This document shows, piece by piece, positions 55,166 through 64,000 of a stretch of DNA of 64,000 bases; within the stretch, counting starts at the first letter, position 1, and each line of letters starts with the position of its first letter. This DNA is from Massilia atriviolacea (lineage in GTDB: Bacteria > Pseudomonadota > Gammaproteobacteria > Burkholderiales > Burkholderiaceae_D): contig NZ_RXLQ01000007.1 in assembly GCF_003953935.1 (NCBI RefSeq), positions 124,001 to 188,000 on the forward strand, written 5' to 3'. Both the position numbers and the translations under genes were made by a program. The notes beneath the pieces were generated by a model, which was not told the origin of the DNA, did not search any database, and saw nothing but the letters and a program-made list of their open reading frames with translations.

Positions 55166-58100
55166 ACGAACAGGAAGCGGCAGGCATGCGCGCGCAGTTC
55201 GCGGCACTCGACGACGTCGAAAAACATATCGTCGCGATGCTGGCGATGGCGGGCGAGCCGATGGGGCGCATCCGCCTCCAGGAGCACCTTGCCGGCGCCG
55301 GCATCGCGGTCGCCAACGAGCGCATGGTCGAGGCGATGGAGTCGCTGCGCAGCGCCGGCATGGTGGCCGAGCTGCAGCACCGCGGCTGGATCGCGATGCC
55401 CGAACTGAGCTGGCCGGCGCTGAGCGCCGCGCTGGACGACGGCAGCTTCGGCCCGCTGGCGATCGCCTACGACAAGCTGACCCCGCTGCGCCGCAACTGG
55501 GAAGGCTTTGCGATCCTGCGCAGCTACCGCCAGGGCGTGGCGCTGCTGCGCATCGCCCTGGCCAGCGGCCAGGGACCGGAGCAGGTCGGGCCGCTGCTGG
55601 CGGCCTGCATGAACTGCCACGAGGCGGGCTACCTGCATCCGCTGGTCGATATCTGCGCGCGCCCGTTCGAGCCGGCGCTGTTCGCGCGCATCCACCCGCG
55701 CATGCGCGACGAGGTGCTGACGGTGCTGCTGGAGAACGCCCAGCGCGAACCGGCCAGCGCGCCGCAGCTGCGCGCCTTCGCCGAACGCCACCTGGCGCAG
55801 GGCGCCTCCTCGATGGCGCTGCGCATCGTGATGGCCGAACACCTGATCCTGTGCGGCCGCCTGGACGACGCCGCCAGGCTGCTGGCCGACCTGGACGATT
55901 CGATGGCGCAGTTCTACCGCAGCGTGATCCTGCTGCTGCGCGACCGGCATGCAGAAGCGCTGGCCGGCTTCGACCAGGCGCTCAAGGCGCTGCGGCGCGA
56001 AACCGGCAAGCGCAAGATGGCGTTTCCCGGCATCGGCGGCCACCTGTACGTGCTGGCGCTGCTGCGCAGCCCTGACCCCAAGCACGCCAAGGCGGCCGAA
56101 GCGTATCTGGACATCGTCACGCGCACCGTGCAAAGCCACGACACGGCGGCTTACCAGCAACTGAACATGCTGCGCCAGATCCGCGGCGGCACGGTGGACG
56201 CGCAGGTACTGCCCACGCGCAGCTGGGAAAGCGCGCTGCAGCCCTTCATGTTCCGCGCGCTGCTGCACTACTGGCTGGCCTTGCCGCAGCTGAACGACAA
56301 GCGCGCGCAGCTCGAACAGATGATGACGCAGGCGCGGGAGGCCGGCTTCGACCTGGTGGCGGCGCAGCTGGGCGCCCTGCTGGGCGGCATCGGCGCGGTT
56401 TCGCGCGAGCAGGAAGCGATCGCCCTGCGCCAGCGCCTGGGCCTGGCCGACATGAGCGCCTGGTTCGAGCGCGAGGAGCCGTGGGAACGCCAGCTCAATG
56501 CGCTGATCAACCTGCAGCCGGCGGTGAACGTGGAAGTGGTCAAGGAGTCGCGCCTGGTGTGGGGCTTGCGCTTCGATCCGCTGTACGGCATCCAGGACAT
56601 CGAACCGCGCGAACAGAAGCGCGACGCCCAGGGCGGCTGGAGCCGCGGGCGCGCCATGGGACTGAAACGCCTGTCGGAAGACGCGGCCAGCTTCGACTTC
56701 CTGACCTCGCAGGACCTGCACGTGGTGGCCAGCCTGAATCCCTACAAATACTACAGCGGCGGCGGGGTGCGCTACGAATTCGACATGGACAAGGCGGTGG
56801 CCGCGCTGATCGGCCATCCGCTGCTGTTCTGGATCGATGCGCCGGGCACGCGCGTGGAACTGCTGCCGGGCGAACCGGAACTGATGATCAAGGCGCGCGC
56901 CGGCAATGTGACCATCACCATGCAGCCGCCGATCCTGGACAACACCGACGACGTGTGCGTCACGCGCGAGACGCCGACCCGCCTGCGGGTGGTGCGCATC
57001 AGCGACGAGCACCGCCGCATCGGCGCCATCGTCGGCACCGGCCTGGTGGTGCCGCTGCACGCGGAAAAGCAGGTGCTCAAGGCGATCGGCGCGATCTCGT
57101 CGATCGTCACGGTGCAGTCGGACATCGGCGGCAGCGCGGCCGACATCGCCCAGGTGGAGGCCGACAGCCGCCTGCACGTGCACCTGCTGCCTTACCAGCA
57201 CGGCCTGAAAATGCAGGTGCTGGTGCGTCCCTTGCCGGACGCCGGCGCCTACTACCCGCCCGGTTCCGGCGCCGAGAGCGTGATCGCCGAGCTAGGCGGC
57301 GCGCGGGTGGAAGCGCGCCGCAACCTGAACGCCGAGCGCGAAGCGGAGCGCCAGCTGGTCGGCGCGCTGCACGCGCTGGAGCAGGCCGAAGCGGACCACG
57401 GCGAATGGCTGCTGGCCAATCCGGTCGAATGCCTGGAACTGCTGGCCGAACTGCAGGAACTCGATGCGGCAAAGGTCCTGCTGGCGTGGCCCGAGGGCGA
57501 GCCGTTCCGGCTGGCGAAGAAGGCGGATTCGAAGTCGGTGCGCCTGTCGATCAAGCGCGACAAGGACTGGTTCGCGGCCAGCGGCGAAGTGCAGATCGAC
57601 GAGAACCGCATCATGGACCTGCGCACCCTGCTCGATCTGCTCAAGGAAAACGGCAGCCGCTTCGTGGCGCTGGGGGACAACCAGTTCATGGCCCTCACCT
57701 CCGAACTGCACCGGCGCCTGATGGAGCTGGCGGCGTTCGGCACGGCGAGCGCGGACGGGGTCAAGGTGCATGCGCTGGCCAGCTTCGCGCTGGAAGAACT
57801 GGCGCAGGATGCCGGCAGCGTCACCACCGACAAGGCCTGGAGCCGGCACCTGGCGCAGATGGAAGAGAACGCCGCCTTCGTGCCGCAGTTGCCGAGCACC
57901 CTGCAGGCCGAGCTGCGCGACTACCAGGTCGAAGGCTTCGAATGGCTGGCGCGCCTGGCCCACTGGGGCGTGGGCGCATGCCTGGCCGACGACATGGGCC
58001 TCGGCAAAACGCTGCAGGCGCTGGCGCTGCTGCTCGCGCGCGCGCCGCAAGGCCCGGCGCTGGTGATCGCGCCGACCTCGGTGTGCATGAACTGGATCGG

Positions 58101-59301
58101 CGAGGCGGCGCGCTTTGCGCCGACCCTCAACGTCAAGCTGTTCGGCAGCGGCGACCGCGCCGCCATGCTCGACGAGGCCGGACCGTTCGACCTGGTGATC
58201 GCCAGCTACGGCCTGCTGCAGCTGGAAGCGCCGGCGTTCGCCAGGGTGCGCTGGAACAGCATCGTGCTCGATGAAGCGCAGGCGATCAAGAACACCGCCA
58301 CCAAGCGCTCGCAGGCCGTGATGGCGCTGCAGGGCGCGTTCCGCATGGTGGCCACCGGCACGCCGCTGGAAAATCACCTGGGCGAGTTGTGGAACCTGTT
58401 CCGCTTCATCAATCCGGGCCTGCTCGGCACCAGCGACCAGTTCAACCTGCGCTTCGCGGGACCGATCGAGCGGGCCCAGGACAAGCGCGCCGAAGCCGGT
58501 GCGCGCCTGCGCCTGCGGCGCCTGATCCAGCCGTTCATCCTGCGCCGCACCAAGGCCCAGGTGCTGGCCGAACTGCCGCCGCGCACCGAGATCGTGCTGC
58601 CGGTCGACCTGACCGAAGAAGAAAGCGCGCTCTACGAATCGCTGCGGCGCGATGCGATCGCCAAGCTGGCCGCGCTGGAAGCGCCCGAGAGCCAGAAGTC
58701 GATCCAGATCCTGGCCGAGATGATGAAGCTGCGGCGCGCCTGCTGCAATCCGGCGCTGGTGGCGCCCGAACTCGGTCTGCAAAGCAGCAAGCTGACCGTG
58801 TTCGCGCGCCTGCTCGACGAGCTGCTCGACAACCGCCACAAGGTGCTGGTGTTCAGCCAGTTCGTCGACCACCTGACCCTGATCCGCAAGCACCTGGACG
58901 AACGCGGGATCAGGTATCAGTACCTCGATGGTGCGACCCCGATGCAGGAGCGCAAGAAGCGGGTCGACGCGTTCCAGGCCGGCGAGGGCGATGTGTTCCT
59001 CATTTCGCTCAAGGCGGGCGGGGTCGGGATCAACCTGACGGCGGCCGACTATGTGATCCATATGGACCCGTGGTGGAATCCGGCGGTGGAAGACCAGGCC
59101 TCCGACCGCGCGCACCGCATGGGCCAGCAGCGGCCGGTGACCATCTACCGGCTGGTGGCGCGGCACACGATCGAGGAAGGCATCGTCGAGCTGCACAAGC
59201 ACAAGCGCGACCTGGCCGACAGCCTGCTGGAGGGGACCGATGTGTCGGCGCGCATGACGCCGGGGGACATGCTGCGCATGCTGCAGGAGGGCTTGCGCTG
59301 A
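55162..59301 (+). CDS. SNF2-family DNA helicase / ATPase
   Basis: 1379 residues. The C-terminal 480 or so are a SNF2 ATPase: Walker A DDMGLGKT near residue 947, DEAQ at about 1036, ATGTPLENHLGELW, SLKAGGVGINLTAADYV, and DQASDRAHRMGQ. The long N-terminal region is helical, without a named domain. Such proteins remodel protein-DNA complexes, in bacteria often RNA polymerase (RapA/HepA-like). It is coupled to the upstream peptidase gene. Any link between them is not clear. Confidence 0.9.
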   Translation: MNEQEAAGMRAQFAALDDVEKHIVAMLAMAGEPMGRIRLQEHLAGAGIAVANERMVEAMESLRSAGMVAELQHRGWIAMPELSWPALSAALDDGSFGPLAIAYDKLTPLRRNWEGFAILRSYRQGVALLRIALASGQGPEQVGPLLAACMNCHEAGYLHPLVDICARPFEPALFARIHPRMRDEVLTVLLENAQREPASAPQLRAFAERHLAQGASSMALRIVMAEHLILCGRLDDAARLLADLDDSMAQFYRSVILLLRDRHAEALAGFDQALKALRRETGKRKMAFPGIGGHLYVLALLRSPDPKHAKAAEAYLDIVTRTVQSHDTAAYQQLNMLRQIRGGTVDAQVLPTRSWESALQPFMFRALLHYWLALPQLNDKRAQLEQMMTQAREAGFDLVAAQLGALLGGIGAVSREQEAIALRQRLGLADMSAWFEREEPWERQLNALINLQPAVNVEVVKESRLVWGLRFDPLYGIQDIEPREQKRDAQGGWSRGRAMGLKRLSEDAASFDFLTSQDLHVVASLNPYKYYSGGGVRYEFDMDKAVAALIGHPLLFWIDAPGTRVELLPGEPELMIKARAGNVTITMQPPILDNTDDVCVTRETPTRLRVVRISDEHRRIGAIVGTGLVVPLHAEKQVLKAIGAISSIVTVQSDIGGSAADIAQVEADSRLHVHLLPYQHGLKMQVLVRPLPDAGAYYPPGSGAESVIAELGGARVEARRNLNAEREAERQLVGALHALEQAEADHGEWLLANPVECLELLAELQELDAAKVLLAWPEGEPFRLAKKADSKSVRLSIKRDKDWFAASGEVQIDENRIMDLRTLLDLLKENGSRFVALGDNQFMALTSELHRRLMELAAFGTASADGVKVHALASFALEELAQDAGSVTTDKAWSRHLAQMEENAAFVPQLPSTLQAELRDYQVEGFEWLARLAHWGVGACLADDMGLGKTLQALALLLARAPQGPALVIAPTSVCMNWIGEAARFAPTLNVKLFGSGDRAAMLDEAGPFDLVIASYGLLQLEAPAFARVRWNSIVLDEAQAIKNTATKRSQAVMALQGAFRMVATGTPLENHLGELWNLFRFINPGLLGTSDQFNLRFAGPIERAQDKRAEAGARLRLRRLIQPFILRRTKAQVLAELPPRTEIVLPVDLTEEESALYESLRRDAIAKLAALEAPESQKSIQILAEMMKLRRACCNPALVAPELGLQSSKLTVFARLLDELLDNRHKVLVFSQFVDHLTLIRKHLDERGIRYQYLDGATPMQERKKRVDAFQAGEGDVFLISLKAGGVGINLTAADYVIHMDPWWNPAVEDQASDRAHRMGQQRPVTIYRLVARHTIEEGIVELHKHKRDLADSLLEGTDVSARMTPGDMLRMLQEGLR

Positions 59302-59368
59302 AGCGCCGGAGTGGCGCCCTGCGCCATTCCATGACATCATGTGTTTTTATCAAGCGACGCCACACTCC

Positions 59369-59854
59369 ATGGAAGAAGATAACGCATCGAGAAGCTCCCC
59401 CGACGCCCGCGTGATCGGCGTGAAGTCCTGGCTGGCCTACACCGGCGTGGTCCTGCTCGGCGTGCTGCTGTTCGGCGTGGCCCTGCCGCTGGCGTTCCAG
59501 TGGAACGAGATCGCGGCGGCCGCGGTCTTCGCGATCTCGGCGATCGTGGTCGGCTACCGCTTCCTGCTGCTGCGCAGTATCCAGCTGTATTACGACGATG
59601 TCGGCGTGTGGCTCTACTCCGGCGTGCTGCCCTGGAAGAAAGGCATCACCGGCGTCAAATGGCGCGACATGGAAGACGCCAGCTTCACGCAGGGCTTCTG
59701 GAGCTGGGTGACGCGCTCGTACACGGTGCGCATCGGCCACCGCTTCACCAAGTCGAGCGAGATCGTGCTGACCAATATCGCCAACGGCAAGCACACGGCC
59801 GCCACCCTCAATGCGCGCCAGCAGGAATTGATCCGCGCCGGCGTGATCGACTGA
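59369..59854 (+). CDS. PH-like membrane protein, hypothetical
   Basis: About 161 residues. Two membrane segments near the start (WLAYTGVVLLGVLLFGVALPLAF and AAAAVFAISAIVVGYRFLLL), then a PH-like domain (VWLYSGVLPWKKGITGVKWRDMEDASF). ATG at 59369 is chosen; one at 59339 would add ten residues. No family beyond PH-like membrane proteins is recognised. Confidence 0.68.
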   Translation: MEEDNASRSSPDARVIGVKSWLAYTGVVLLGVLLFGVALPLAFQWNEIAAAAVFAISAIVVGYRFLLLRSIQLYYDDVGVWLYSGVLPWKKGITGVKWRDMEDASFTQGFWSWVTRSYTVRIGHRFTKSSEIVLTNIANGKHTAATLNARQQELIRAGVID

Positions 59855-59965
59855 GCCCCGCCCCAATCGGGACAAAAGCGCGCAAGCGGCGCGATTGATG
59901 CTAATCTGACGCCCCGCCGCATGCATGCGGCCGCACCTGTCCCTGTCACTACAAGGCCAAACACA

Positions 59966-61837
59966 ATGATGAAAACGAAAATTGCGCTGGCTGTTTTAAT
60001 GACGTGCTTCGCGCTGGCGCCCGCAGGCGCTGCCAAGCCGAAAAAACAGTCGAAAGCCAAAGTCACCAAGCCGGTCAAGGCCGCCAAGCAAGGCAAGGCC
60101 GCCAAGGCCATCGCCGCGCCGGCGGCAGCGGCCGCCGTGGCCAGCGCGCCCGCCGCCGGCGCCGAACGCACGCAGGACCGGCGCTTCAATACGGTCAGCA
60201 TGCAGTTCCTCGGCGCGCTCTGGCGCATCGATCCGGAAAGCGCGATCTATTCCGGTAAATACGATGGCGCCGCCAGCCTGACCATCCCGAGCGCGGCCAC
60301 GCGCAGCGCGCAACTGGCGTTTGCCGACGAATGGCTGCAAAAGCTGGGCAAGCTCGATACGCGCCAGCTCTCGGTCAGGCAGCGCACCGACCACGCCCTG
60401 CTGGTCAACAAGCTCAATGCCGACCGTTTTTACCTGACCACCCTGCGCGAGTTCGAATGGAACCCGGCGCTGTACAACATCGCCGGGCCGATCGACCTGA
60501 TCATGGGTTCCGAATACGCGTCCAAGCCGCAGCGCCTGCGCACCCTGCTCAAGCGCATCGCCAACGTGCCGGCCTACTACCAGGCGGCGCAGGCGAGCAT
60601 CGTCAACCCGACCCGCGAGCACACGCAACTGGCCTTGCAGCAGGCGCCCGGCACCATGACCGTGCTGGCGGACCTGGGCAAGGCGGCGCAGGAATCGATC
60701 CTGAACCAGGCCGAAAAAGACCTGTTCGCGCGCCGCATCGCGGCCGCCGGCGACGCCCTGATCGGCTACGTCAACTTCCTCACCGATCTCGATAAGACGC
60801 AGCAGGCCAATAACAGCGCGCGTTCCTTCCGCATCGGCAAAGCGCTGTACGAACAGAAGTTCGGGCACGATATCCAGGCCGGCGTGAGCGCGGAACAGAT
60901 GTACCAGAAGGCGCTCGCCGCGCGCGAACAGCTGCTGGCGCGCATGGACACCCTGTCCGACGAGCTGTGGACCAGGACCATGGGCGGCGCCGCCAGGCCG
61001 GCCGACCGCGTCCAGAAAATCGGCATGGTGATCGACAGGCTGTCGGCCAGACACGTCTCGCGCGACGAGTTCTTTCCCGAGATCCGGCGCCAGATTCCGC
61101 TGCTGCAGGACTGGGTAGTGAAGAACAACCTGCTCACGCTCGATCCGAAAAAGCCGCTGGTGGTGCGCGAAACGCCGCTGTACCAGCGCGGGGTGGCCGG
61201 CGCCAGCATCGATGCGCCGGGGCCGTATCGCCCGCAGGACCGCACCTTCTACAACGTGACGCCGCTCGACGGCCTCTCGCCCGAGCAGGCCGAAAGCACC
61301 CTGCGCGAATACAACCACTGGATCCTGCAGATCCTGAACATCCACGAAGCCATTCCGGGCCACTACGCGCAGCTGGTGTATGCGAACAAGTCGCCATCGC
61401 TGATCAAGTCGCTGTTCGGGAACGGCGCCATGATCGAAGGCTGGGCGGTGTACGGCGAGCGCATGATGCTCGAATCGGGCTATGGCGACAACACGCCGGA
61501 AATGTGGCTGATGTACTCGAAGTGGAACCTGCGCGTGGTCACCAACACGATCCTCGACTACAGCGTGCACGTGCTGGGCATGAGCGAAGCCGATGCGATG
61601 GACATGCTGACGCGCCAGGCCTTCCAGACGCGCAGCGAGGCGAGCGAGAAGTGGCACCGCGCCAAGGTCAGTTCGGTGCAGCTGACCAGCTACTTCAGCG
61701 GCTACAGCGAAATCATGGACCTGCGCGAGCAGCGCCGGCAGGCGCTCGGGCCGCGCTTCGACCTGAAGCAGTTCCACGAGCAGTTCCTCGGCTACGGCAG
61801 CGCGCCGGTGAAGATGATCAAAGAACTGATGCAATAA
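59966..61837 (+). CDS. DUF885 family protein (putative zinc peptidase)
   Basis: About 623 residues with a signal peptide (ALAVLMTCFALAPAGA), then a lysine/alanine-rich linker, then the DUF885 domain. The diagnostic HEAIPGHYAQL (an HExxxH) is near residue 472, with the distant ligand in EGWAVYGERMMLESGYGD. The family is predicted to be zinc peptidases. It should act in the periplasm. The alpha/beta hydrolase gene follows with a perfect AAGGAGG between them, likely one transcript. Confidence 0.85.
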   Translation: MMKTKIALAVLMTCFALAPAGAAKPKKQSKAKVTKPVKAAKQGKAAKAIAAPAAAAAVASAPAAGAERTQDRRFNTVSMQFLGALWRIDPESAIYSGKYDGAASLTIPSAATRSAQLAFADEWLQKLGKLDTRQLSVRQRTDHALLVNKLNADRFYLTTLREFEWNPALYNIAGPIDLIMGSEYASKPQRLRTLLKRIANVPAYYQAAQASIVNPTREHTQLALQQAPGTMTVLADLGKAAQESILNQAEKDLFARRIAAAGDALIGYVNFLTDLDKTQQANNSARSFRIGKALYEQKFGHDIQAGVSAEQMYQKALAAREQLLARMDTLSDELWTRTMGGAARPADRVQKIGMVIDRLSARHVSRDEFFPEIRRQIPLLQDWVVKNNLLTLDPKKPLVVRETPLYQRGVAGASIDAPGPYRPQDRTFYNVTPLDGLSPEQAESTLREYNHWILQILNIHEAIPGHYAQLVYANKSPSLIKSLFGNGAMIEGWAVYGERMMLESGYGDNTPEMWLMYSKWNLRVVTNTILDYSVHVLGMSEADAMDMLTRQAFQTRSEASEKWHRAKVSSVQLTSYFSGYSEIMDLREQRRQALGPRFDLKQFHEQFLGYGSAPVKMIKELMQ

Positions 61838-61847
61838 GGAGGGCGCG

Positions 61848-62636
61848 ATGCGCATGACAATCGGTGTGATTCTCGCGGCGCTTGCCTTGTATGCCGTCGC
61901 CTGCGTCGGCCTGTTCCTCGCGCAGCGCTCCCTGATCTATTTTCCGCAGCCGCGCCGTTTCGGCGCGCCCGAATCGGTCATCAAGCTGCCGGTCGACGGC
62001 GCCGTGCTCGATGTGTCGGTGCGGCCCGAGACCGGGCCGCGCGCGGTGCTCTACCTGGGCGGGAACGCCGAGGATGTCTCGGCCAGCCTGCCCTCGCTCG
62101 GCACGACCTTTCCGGGACAGGCGCTGTATCTGCTGCATTACCGCGGTTACGGCGGCAGCAGCGGCACGCCGAGCGAGGCGGCGCTGTTCGCCGACGCGCT
62201 GGCCCTGTTCGACATGGTGCGGGCGCGCCATCCGCAGGTGACCGTGATCGGGCGCAGCCTCGGCAGCGGCGTGGCGGTGCATGTGGCGAGCGTGCGGCCG
62301 GTGGCGCGGCTGGTGCTGGTCACGCCCTACGACAGCATCGCCGGCATCGCGGGAATGCAGTTCCCGTGGTTTCCTGTGACGCTGCTCCTGCGCGACAAGT
62401 TCGAATCGGGCACGTATGCCGCCAGGGTGAATGCGCCGACCACGATCATCGCCGCCGGCAACGACGAGCTGATCCCGCGCGCGAGTTCGGAACTGCTGAT
62501 GACGCGCTTCAAGCCCGGCGTGGCGCGCTATATCAATGTGCCGGAAGCGGGGCACAACACGATTTCGGACAGCCCCTTGTACGGGCCGGGACTGGCGGGC
62601 GAGATGGCGCCGCAGCCTGCCTTGAAGGCGAACTAG
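61848..62636 (+). CDS. Alpha/beta hydrolase, membrane-anchored (ABHD13/17-like)
   Basis: 262 residues. An N-terminal membrane anchor (IGVILAALALYAVACVGLFLAQRSLIYFP) precedes an alpha/beta-hydrolase fold with the nucleophile GRSLGSG near residue 130, Asp in GNDELIPR and His in EAGHNTI. The YRGYGGSSGTPSE stretch is a family signature. Esterase-like; substrate unknown. It lies ten bases after the DUF885 gene. Confidence 0.86.
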   Translation: MRMTIGVILAALALYAVACVGLFLAQRSLIYFPQPRRFGAPESVIKLPVDGAVLDVSVRPETGPRAVLYLGGNAEDVSASLPSLGTTFPGQALYLLHYRGYGGSSGTPSEAALFADALALFDMVRARHPQVTVIGRSLGSGVAVHVASVRPVARLVLVTPYDSIAGIAGMQFPWFPVTLLLRDKFESGTYAARVNAPTTIIAAGNDELIPRASSELLMTRFKPGVARYINVPEAGHNTISDSPLYGPGLAGEMAPQPALKAN

Positions 62637-62703
62637 GGTCTGTCCCGGACTCGGCCCGATACGTTCATCCGGTCTGTGGTATTTTCGGCGAGCTCCGATG
62701 ATG

Positions 62704-62733
62704 TTGACTATAGGCAAGTTACTTGCCTTAATG
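62704..62733 (+). promoter_or_regulatory. Promoter with an internal palindrome, upstream of the lipoprotein gene
   Basis: TTGACT (62704-62709) and a possible -10 near 62728-62733 (TTAATG) flank the perfect inverted repeat GGCAAG-TTA-CTTGCC (62713-62727). A repressor bound there would block transcription of the lipoprotein gene at 62785. The -10 match is modest. Confidence 0.4.
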
Positions 62734-62784
62734 CATCGTTAGAATGTGTGAAGTTTCTTTTCAACTCCACACAAAGGACACGCC

Positions 62785-63384
62785 ATGACGCCAGGCCCAA
62801 ACCCCGCCCTGCTCATCGCCCTGGCAGCCATGGCCCTGGCCGGCTGCGCCGGCAAGCCGCCGCCGGCCGCCGCGCCGCCCGCCGGCATCAAGGCCCCCAA
62901 CAGCCAGCTGGAACATTGTCCGCGCGTCCTGGGAACGCTGAGCTTCGGCAAGGACGCCGAACTGTCCGGCACCCTGCCGCTGCTGCGCCTGATGGTGCGC
63001 GCGTCGAACTGCTTTACGCTCTCCGCTGCCGATTCCAGGCACAGTAAGCGCCCACTCGCGCTGGCCGACTACACCGCCACGCCCTCGCTCAGTTTCCGCA
63101 GCGAGCCCGCGATCGGGCGCATCGCTTCCCTGCACGATGGCGCCCTGCATCCCTCGACCCAGCTGACGCTGACCGACAACCGCTCGGGCGCCGAACTGGC
63201 CGTGGTCCAGGGCAGCGCCAGCCACTGGCGTTTCGGCGCGGCGGGCGGCTTCTTCAACGGCGGCTTCGCGGGCGCCGACGGCTATACCCGCACGCCGCAG
63301 GGCAAGCTGCTGGCGGCCGCGCTGCTGGACTCGTACAACCAGATGGTGCGCTCGCTCAAGCGCCAGGCGGCACGGGGCGCTTGA
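62785..63384 (+). CDS. Hypothetical lipoprotein
   Basis: 199 residues. Lipobox in LIALAAMALAGCAGKP, then a proline-rich linker, and a body without a named domain (GTLSFGKDAELSGTLPLLRLMV, QGSASHWRFGAAGGFFNGGFAGADGY). A ribosome site AAGGAC precedes the ATG. The GFFNGGFAGADGYTRTPQGKLLAAALLDSYNQMV end looks like CsgG- or DUF-type outer-membrane-associated lipoproteins, but I would not name it. Confidence 0.72.
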   Translation: MTPGPNPALLIALAAMALAGCAGKPPPAAAPPAGIKAPNSQLEHCPRVLGTLSFGKDAELSGTLPLLRLMVRASNCFTLSAADSRHSKRPLALADYTATPSLSFRSEPAIGRIASLHDGALHPSTQLTLTDNRSGAELAVVQGSASHWRFGAAGGFFNGGFAGADGYTRTPQGKLLAAALLDSYNQMVRSLKRQAARGA

Positions 63385-63391
63385 GCCGAAC

Positions 63392-63955
63392 TCAGGCAGG
63401 CGCTGCCGGCGCGCCATGATCGGCCACGTTCTCGATCAGCATCAGCAGGTCGGTCACGCCGAGGTCCACGCCCGCCTGCGACAGCAAGGTACTGGCTTGC
63501 CCGCGATGGTGGGTCTGGTGATTGAAAAAATGCAGCAGCAGGTCGCCGAAACGCTTGTGCGAGCGGATCCCTGTGGTGCTGGCGTAATCCAGTACATGGT
63601 CGAGATCGGCGTCAAGCAGCTGCGCGGTCCATGCGCCGATCAGCTGGTCCAGCATGCGCCGGTGCGCGCCCAGCAGCGCCAGGTCGGCGCTGTGGATGGC
63701 GCCCAGCCCGGCCGGGGCGGGCAGCGCCAGCACCGGCTCGAGCGCGGAAAAATGCGTGGGATGGGCGGCAAAGCGCCGCAGCCAAATGGTGTCTGCCGCC
63801 ACCAGGTGATTCAGGGTGCCGAGCAGCGAGCCGAAGAAGGCGCCGCGCTCGGCCGCCAGGTCGTGCGCGGGCAGCGTGGCGGCGGCGTCATACACTGCCT
63901 GGTTCATCCAGGCGTTGTAGCGGGCCATCAGGCGCAGGTGGGCCAGTTCAGACAC
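63392..63955 (-). CDS. DinB-family protein
   Basis: 187 residues. LRLMARYNAWMNQAVYDAAATLP opens the four-helix bundle; the metal-binding histidines are in LGTLNHLVAADTIW and LLLHFFNHQTHHRGQ, as in DinB/YfiT proteins. The start codon is GTG. DinB-fold proteins often use a metal and thiol for transfer reactions. The remaining 45 bases of the window on the right show no further feature. Confidence 0.9.
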   Translation of the reverse strand: MSELAHLRLMARYNAWMNQAVYDAAATLPAHDLAAERGAFFGSLLGTLNHLVAADTIWLRRFAAHPTHFSALEPVLALPAPAGLGAIHSADLALLGAHRRMLDQLIGAWTAQLLDADLDHVLDYASTTGIRSHKRFGDLLLHFFNHQTHHRGQASTLLSQAGVDLGVTDLLMLIENVADHGAPAAPA

Positions 63956-64000
63956 GCTGGCCCCGCGCGCGCAGTTGCCGCAGCACGGCGCCGTGCCCGC

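Noticed and set aside
59916-59931. Perfect 16-bp palindrome GCCGCATGCATGCGGC upstream of the DUF885 gene
   Set aside because: No promoter box could be placed with it and no second copy was seen. It could be a regulator site or chance in GC-rich DNA.

Overview
The window looks like chromosome of a GC-rich betaproteobacterium of the Oxalobacteraceae, closest in flavour to Massilia/Telluria. The evidence is the very high GC, the gene content (hemE next to priA, VF530, DUF4404, ygiQ, rep, argP-like, hemolysin-type metalloproteases with DUF4214), and REP-like CGTTCCCGC..GCGGGAA palindromes. No species can be fixed from sequence alone.

Region by region: 0-11 kb holds a cut-off glycerate kinase gene, an oligopeptidase B-like peptidase, a tRNA-Val/tRNA-Asp operon with promoter and terminator, an ABC exporter pair, a diguanylate cyclase, a small cNMP-binding protein with an AI-2E-type permease, and a large periplasmic-sensor/PAS/GGDEF/EAL protein. 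11-15.7 kb has ygiQ, small housekeeping-type genes (DUF4404, VF530, SLOG/DUF2493), a hypothetical gene and a decayed membrane hydrolase. 15.7-22 kb is a clearly AT-richer accessory island. One half has a dimeric dUTPase, an XRE regulator and a divergent N6-adenine methyltransferase. The other half is a tightly packed three-gene cassette: a PRTase-like protein, an ORC/CDC6-type AAA ATPase and an unrecognised protein. I regard this cassette as the best candidate for an undescribed (probably defence) system.

22-29.5 kb has a TPR lipoprotein, a PH-like membrane protein and two tandem M3 (Dcp-like) peptidases. 29.6-38.6 kb has slyX and a tandem family of four DUF4214 proteins; three carry a metzincin domain, and one of those contains an 18-bp minisatellite of about 39 perfect copies coding for PPPVVT repeats. 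Three of the genes share nearly identical sigma70-type promoters. 38.7-51.2 kb holds a Cache protein, rep, a HEPN-motif protein, an oxidoreductase with a divergent LysR regulator, DUF1003, a SRPBCC protein, an Lpd-like flavoprotein with a divergent ArgP-like regulator, a 180-bp inverted-repeat element and priA.

The 739-bp priA-hemE gap carries seven DnaA-box-like 9-mers and AT-rich stretches. Genes to its left are mostly on the minus strand, and genes from 53.2 kb rightwards mostly on the plus strand. This makes it a good candidate for the chromosomal replication origin. The right end (53-64 kb) has a second prolyl-oligopeptidase-family peptidase translationally coupled to a SNF2 helicase, a PH-like membrane protein, a DUF885 peptidase coupled to an alpha/beta hydrolase, a lipoprotein with a possible operator in its promoter, and a DinB-family protein.
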